The notes under the pieces were generated by a model. That model was not told the DNA's origin, made no database searches, and saw only the letters and a program-made list of their open reading frames with translations. Shown here in pieces: positions 5,739 to 8,733 of a stretch of DNA of 8,733 bases; position 1 is the first letter of the stretch, and each line of letters opens with the position of its first letter. This DNA comes from Oligoflexia bacterium (GTDB lineage: Bacteria; Bdellovibrionota; UBA1018). The position numbers were made by a program, and so were the translations under genes. The DNA lies in assembly GCA_025352185.1 (NCBI GenBank), contig JANXTV010000229.1, positions 1 through 8,733 of the forward strand. The letters are read 5' to 3'.

Positions 5739-7181
5739 TCAGGCCAGGGGCATGCTGAAGATTTTCTCCAGCTCATCCATCGCGGAATTCACTTCAATAA
5801 AAAGCTTCGCATCCCGAAGATCGTCGAAAATAAGTCGGTCGCGGTAATGCTTATTAATCCACGCGACGAGGTTCGTTTCCCGCTCGGGCGTGAGCCAGAC
5901 TCCCGGATGCACTTCCGAACTCTCTACCGAATTTAAAGCGACGCGTAGGCGAAGGCATGCGGGCCCTCCCCCATTCTGCATCGATTCGCGGACGTCGAAA
6001 TAATGCACTTCCGAAATCGGATTTTTTCCCGCGATCAGTCGGTCGATCACCGCTTTCACGGTGGGGGAATCCCGGCATTCTTCGGGGCATATGAGCGCCA
6101 TGCGCGAGTGAGTAGGCTGGCCATTCATGGATGGGCGGGCTTCGCCCGACCGTAATGAATGGGTAGCCGTAACTGGGTAACCAGATGCACCTGCGGTTTC
6201 TCCGACGGGAGTAGCTGGAAGCGTAACTAATTGGCTGTTAAAAAAGTAACTCCGAATCGCCTCTTCGAGGGTGATCTCCGACTCCGGAATTTCGAGAATA
6301 AAGAGCTCGGAATCCTTCGCGCCGGGAAGCAGTTCCCACGCTTGGCGAATCCGCTCGAGGGTCGCGGCCTGGTCCACGTAGGCCGCGCCGTGGACGAGGA
6401 GTACGTTTTCGTTCGCGACCGCGACGACGTCGTTATGAAAAACGCCCGCATCGATGGCGTCGGGGTTCTGCTGGAGAAAGAGCGCTCCGAGTGGCGCTAG
6501 TCCATGGGTCGTAGAAATTGCGTGGACCGCTTCGATCGACTGGCGGGACGGAAACTTTTTCGGCTTAATAAAAAGCGAATCCTGCAAAACCGATCCACCG
6601 TAGACGAAGAGTTCGAGCCCGCGCGCACCGTGTGACGGCGCGAGGCGCATGTGGTTCGCCGCCCCTTCGTCTCCGAACTGCGGAAGGACTGGATCGTGGT
6701 GGATAAAATTCTCCCCCCCGAAGATCCGGCGAAAATTTGTACCCGTCTGCTTCGGCTCGAGCGATCGGTGGAACTTAGACGCGAGGTTCGCCACCGTGAA
6801 GTGCGCGCGTGAATCTTCCGCATCGACGGAAGGAGAAAATGTCGCCGAGTTCGCAACCCACATCGCCGAAGCCGAGTACGCGGCCGAAACGAGCTGCGGC
6901 ACCGATTTAAAAGCGCGTTCAATCACCGACGTATCCGAACCCGTGAATCCCAGGGTCCGTAACGTATCGAGGCGTGGGCGCTTCAACGGGGGCAGAAGTC
7001 CCTGCTTTAGACCGAGATCCCGGAGTTTAGTAGCTTTTGCGAGTCCCTGCAGCGCCGCTTTTTTCGGGTGTGAAGCGAGCTTCGCGTTCCGGGTGGAGGC
7101 GACGTTTCCGAACGAGAGCCCGGCGTAATGGTGAGTCGGTCCGACGAGCCCGTCGAAGTTACATTCGTAAGCCTGATGCAT
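5739..7181 (-). CDS. astB: N-succinylarginine dihydrolase, second step of the AST arginine pathway
   Basis: 480 aa. AstB converts N2-succinyl-L-arginine to N2-succinyl-L-ornithine with release of ammonia and CO2, in the cytoplasm (EC 3.5.3.23). The family signature is clear throughout: NFDGLVGPTHHYAGLSFGN at the N-terminus, SASAMWVANSAT, HFTVANL..KFHRSLE, GDEGAANH (Glu172), QQNPD.ID.GVFHND (His249), YFFNSQL, PEECR, DVRESMQNGGGPACLRLRV (Cys409) and HYRDRL. Glu172, His249 and Cys409 correspond to the catalytic Glu, His and Cys of the E. coli enzyme. The protein is about 33 residues longer than E. coli AstB (447 aa, from memory). Most of the excess is one insertion, roughly residues 322-358, between FNSQL and MALICPEECR; half of this is encoded by a DNA palindrome (6115-6168). 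No astA, astC, astD or astE is adjacent. The start at 7181 begins the conserved N-terminus. I see no Shine-Dalgarno sequence, and only 38 nt separate it from the upstream gene's terminator, so its promoter must overlap or lie within that gap. Confidence 0.97.
   Translation of the reverse strand: MHQAYECNFDGLVGPTHHYAGLSFGNVASTRNAKLASHPKKAALQGLAKATKLRDLGLKQGLLPPLKRPRLDTLRTLGFTGSDTSVIERAFKSVPQLVSAAYSASAMWVANSATFSPSVDAEDSRAHFTVANLASKFHRSLEPKQTGTNFRRIFGGENFIHHDPVLPQFGDEGAANHMRLAPSHGARGLELFVYGGSVLQDSLFIKPKKFPSRQSIEAVHAISTTHGLAPLGALFLQQNPDAIDAGVFHNDVVAVANENVLLVHGAAYVDQAATLERIRQAWELLPGAKDSELFILEIPESEITLEEAIRSYFFNSQLVTLPATPVGETAGASGYPVTATHSLRSGEARPSMNGQPTHSRMALICPEECRDSPTVKAVIDRLIAGKNPISEVHYFDVRESMQNGGGPACLRLRVALNSVESSEVHPGVWLTPERETNLVAWINKHYRDRLIFDDLRDAKLFIEVNSAMDELEKIFSMPLA
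6115..6168. repeat. Nested palindromic element inserted in frame in astB
   Basis: The outer arms GGCT..CCATTCAT (6115-6128) and ATGAATGG..AGCC (6155-6168) pair at 12 of 14 positions. Inside them CGGGC (6136-6140) and GCCCG (6144-6148) form a second stem around loop TTC, extended by GG/CC after one mismatch. On the astB strand it encodes residues 338-356, with core RSGEARPS. The span falls inside a stretch absent from E. coli AstB, so it looks like an inserted palindromic repeat that keeps the frame. No second copy is present in this window. Confidence 0.6.
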
Positions 7182-7219
7182 GAGCTTTAGTTTTCACGCA
7201 TGAATCGAAAAGAGTCATT

Positions 7220-7253
7220 AAAAAAAAGAAGCGGAGCCCTCCCCCCCGCTTCT
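7220..7253 (-). terminator. Rho-independent terminator of the Cys-rich protein gene
   Basis: Read on the minus strand, AGAAGCGG (7253-7246), an 11-nt loop and CCGCTTCT (7234-7227) form a perfect 8-bp stem followed directly by a T-run (from 7227 down to 7220). It starts 37 nt beyond the stop of the upstream minus-strand gene and separates it from astB. Confidence 0.9.
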
Positions 7254-7290
7254 GAGGAGAGCCCCGCCTATTATGTCACGCCCTGAATCC

Positions 7291-8214
7291 TCAGAGATGA
7301 CAATCCTGACTTTCGTATTCGGCGAAAATGCCCTCGAAAGAATCCTTCGTATAAGGCTGACATCCGGCCATCGTCGCGCCCGTATCGCCGTAAGCTTTTA
7401 GGCAGCCCGCGAAAACCGAAGTTTCGCAGACCGGAAGCGGCGTCTGCTCGATATAGCCCGGGCCGCCGAGTCCACCGAGCGCCATGCTCGCCGAGCAGTA
7501 AGCGGTTGCGGAAAGTTCACCGACGGAAATTCCGTCGTCGAAACAGTCTCGGTTACAAGACCGGTACGCATCCGCCATCCGGTTCCAAACTTTTTTCCAG
7601 AATTTTGGGGACGAAACGTGTTCCCGCCATTTGCGGCGGACTTCTTCGCCTGGATCAACCCCGCCCCGGGGCGGAGTGCGCGGACCGGAAGCTTGGAGGG
7701 CGAGCACTTCATTCGAAAGTCGACGGAGCACATCGGAGGCCTGGCCGCAGTCGAGTCCCCGGAGTGCCGCGTTCACAATATTCGCGGCCGAACGTTCATC
7801 GAGGTCGTCGCGTTCATTTCCAGTCGGAACGGGTGGAATTTCCTGCAGTCGGCGACGCCCGTAAGGATCGGCGACGCAGCGGCGAAGTCTCGCCGAATAA
7901 ACCGTCATGGGCGGACAGCGTAAAGCGGTAGAAGAAGGAATACTTCCGCCGCGAGTGACGGGCGGAACAGAAGGAGGGAGGATGACGGGCGTCGGTGGGT
8001 GCGGGAACGGCTGAGACCGCGGCGGCTGACCGGGCAGTTGACCGGGCGCTCGACACGGAACTCCCGGAACACAGCGCGCGAAACGCACGCCGATACTCCG
8101 CGCGGTCGTTGGGCTTGAAACTTCCGCAGCCTGTGCGGCGCCCATGAGTGAAAATACTGCATAAAGACCGGCCACGATTCCGAAGACCGACAGATGATAA
8201 TTTTCTTCTCGCAT
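7291..8214 (-). CDS. Secreted 12-cysteine protein of unknown function
   Basis: I do not recognise this protein. From the ATG at 8214 it has 307 residues. The start was chosen because GAGGGGGG (8229-8222 on the minus strand) lies 7 nt upstream of it; the ATG at 8220 is only 1 nt away and the one at 8268 adds a polar leader. Residues 1-29 are a signal peptide (hydrophobic core VFGIVAGLYAVFSLMG, cleavage after AQA). A Pro-rich tether occupies about 55-86. The mature part has exactly 12 cysteines (48, 54, 100, 113, 156, 220, 224, 240, 263, 271, 285, 305), an even number that suits disulfide bonding outside the cytoplasm. The densest block is the C-terminal third, with CNRDCFDDGISVGELSATAYC and a Gly-rich stretch near 247-253. 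A charged, probably helical segment (about 130-215) has no cysteine except C156. It stands alone, with its own terminator and no adjacent partner on the same strand except astB downstream. Export is well supported; function is not. Confidence 0.75.
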   Translation of the reverse strand: MREENYHLSVFGIVAGLYAVFSLMGAAQAAEVSSPTTARSIGVRFARCVPGVPCRAPGQLPGQPPRSQPFPHPPTPVILPPSVPPVTRGGSIPSSTALRCPPMTVYSARLRRCVADPYGRRRLQEIPPVPTGNERDDLDERSAANIVNAALRGLDCGQASDVLRRLSNEVLALQASGPRTPPRGGVDPGEEVRRKWREHVSSPKFWKKVWNRMADAYRSCNRDCFDDGISVGELSATAYCSASMALGGLGGPGYIEQTPLPVCETSVFAGCLKAYGDTGATMAGCQPYTKDSFEGIFAEYESQDCHL

Positions 8215-8221
8215 TGCCATT

Positions 8222-8229
8222 CCCCCCTC
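8222..8229 (-). promoter_or_regulatory. Ribosome binding site setting the start at 8214
   Basis: On the minus strand the purine run GAGGGGGG ends 7 nt before the ATG at 8214, but only 1 nt before the in-frame ATG at 8220. The later start is favoured. Confidence 0.65.
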
Positions 8230-8310
8230 GCTTTCCACTATGCGGGGGATGTGCCATCGGGAATTCAAAGGGAATGCGTAGATGCGTCATCGCACCGTAG
8301 AAGCGAAGAC

Positions 8311-8356
8311 GTGTAAGCGTTTCAAGCGCTTACGTTTCCGTGCTTGAAGAAGCACG
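8311..8356. other. Two tandem hairpins in a gene-free stretch
   Basis: GTAAGCG (8313-8319)/CGCTTAC (8327-8333) is a perfect 7-bp stem with a 7-nt loop. It is followed 5 nt later by CGTGCTT (8339-8345)/AAGCACG (8350-8356), a perfect 7-bp stem with loop GAAG. Neither is followed by a T-run on either strand, so neither is a simple terminator. They may belong to a structured leader or a small RNA on either strand. Confidence 0.5.
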
Positions 8357-8538
8357 TGAAGTTCCCTGGATGGTGCGACTTGGGTAGGTACCCCCGTCCG
8401 AGTGCCGAAACGCACCGAATTCACCTCGGGAGCTAGAGCCGGAATGACGAGGTCCCGGCTCCCCCCGCACACCGGAGCGGAGTCCGCACGGGTTCCGGGG
8501 TGTCCGCGACGACCCGATAGGGAAAATCCCACTCCATT

Positions 8539-8558
8539 TTATCCAGTGATTCGGATAA
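8539..8558. promoter_or_regulatory. Perfect inverted repeat TTATCC-N8-GGATAA, operator-like
   Basis: TTATCC (8539-8544) and GGATAA (8553-8558) are perfect inverted arms 8 nt apart, in the divergent gap between the minus-strand Cys-rich protein gene and a possible plus-strand gene beginning near 8605-8626. Size and placement suit a dimeric regulator. A minus-strand TAAAAT (8541-8536) overlaps the left arm and resembles a -10 box, but no matching -35 was found. Confidence 0.35.
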
Positions 8559-8625
8559 CTTGGCCGGGTGAGTAACCTTCTGCCTTCGCTCCCCGTAATT
8601 CTTAGTGAGAACGGAAGCTTCGGAA

Positions 8626-8733
8626 TTGACTGAAACCCCTACGTCTTCAGACAGCCGCAGTATTTCGCCTCTGGAGGAGCGTCTGAAAAGACAGTTCCTG
8701 GCCGGAAATTCGGGCGACGAGAAATCGTATTCA
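8626..8733 (+). CDS. Possible start of a plus-strand gene, cut by the window end
   Basis: From a TTG at 8626 (or a GTG at 8605 in the same frame) an open frame runs to the window edge, giving 36 or 43 residues. GGAAG at 8613-8617 is a fair ribosome site for the TTG. The visible residues include SPLEERLKRQFLAGNSGDEK, followed by SYS at the edge. A charged helix followed by a (A)G.(S)GDE..Y motif is how many sigma-70/ECF sigma factor region 2 domains begin, so this could be an ECF sigma factor. The stretch is far too short to be sure and no ATG is available. The frame is closed upstream by TAA at 8596. Confidence 0.3.
   Translation, partial: MTETPTSSDSRSISPLEERLKRQFLAGNSGDEKSYS

Larger units (their letters stand above)
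8215..8604. other. Gene-free structured intergenic region
   Basis: No convincing protein-coding frame is seen here. Apart from the tandem hairpins at 8311-8356, GAGCCGG (8436-8442) pairs with CCGGCTC (8455-8461), GCGG..CCGC is palindromic near 8477-8487, and ACACC/GGTGT can close a larger stem around 8469-8503. An 81-codon minus-strand frame (8532-8287) reads through the hairpins, has a GTG start and resembles no family; I regard it as probably not a gene. The region should hold the promoter of the Cys-rich protein gene, but I could not place one with confidence. Confidence 0.5.

Noticed and set aside
6497..6922. 141-codon second minus-strand frame within astB
   Set aside because: It is very rich in Arg and Ser and lies out of frame within conserved AstB coding sequence.
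8215..8268. Upstream ATG start of the Cys-rich protein
   Set aside because: It would bury the signal peptide behind 18 polar residues, and the purine-rich ribosome site falls inside that extension.
8287..8532. 81-codon minus-strand open frame with a GTG start
   Set aside because: No family resemblance, and it runs through several perfect hairpins; noncoding structure explains the sequence better, though expression was not tested.

Overview
The window is a GC-rich accessory region, apart from one AT-richer insert, of a Gram-negative bacterium that secretes many proteins. Four of the six main genes encode proteins that have, or by family should have, an export signal, and one of these is a lipoprotein. 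The mix of a Kelch adhesin-like protein, CBM6-bearing esterases, an AstB and a zinc-ribbon transposase ending in an RTWCTTK motif recalls the predatory Bdellovibrionota. That placement is a guess from gene content, not from a marker gene.

Layout, left to right. At 2-913 (+) is the 3' part of a Kelch beta-propeller protein with a small C-terminal beta domain. At 1195-3621 (+) is a large secreted modular carbohydrate esterase: signal peptide, beta-sandwich domain, Pro/Thr linker, two CBM6 modules, Pro linker, and an alpha/beta-hydrolase with an intact Ser-Asp-His triad. At 3733-4752 (+) is a paralogous esterase without binding modules, made as a lipoprotein. A strong hairpin lies between the two esterases. 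At 4782-5678 (-) is a lower-GC, IS1-like zinc-ribbon/HTH transposase-type gene bracketed by short direct repeats. At 5739-7181 (-) is astB (N-succinylarginine dihydrolase), with no other ast gene in the window. At 7291-8214 (-) is an unrecognised secreted 12-cysteine protein that ends in a textbook Rho-independent terminator. From 8215 to 8600 there is no convincing gene, but there are several hairpins and an inverted repeat. The last ~130 nt may hold the start of a further + strand gene.

The two esterases plausibly act as a pair on the same acylated polysaccharide, one released and substrate-bound, the other held at the cell surface. The Kelch protein may be a further surface protein. astB belongs to arginine catabolism and seems functionally unrelated. 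The most unusual sequence feature is a ~54-nt nested palindrome inserted in frame in astB. It encodes part of a ~34-residue insertion that E. coli AstB lacks, and it is reminiscent of the protein-coding palindromic repeats of Rickettsia.
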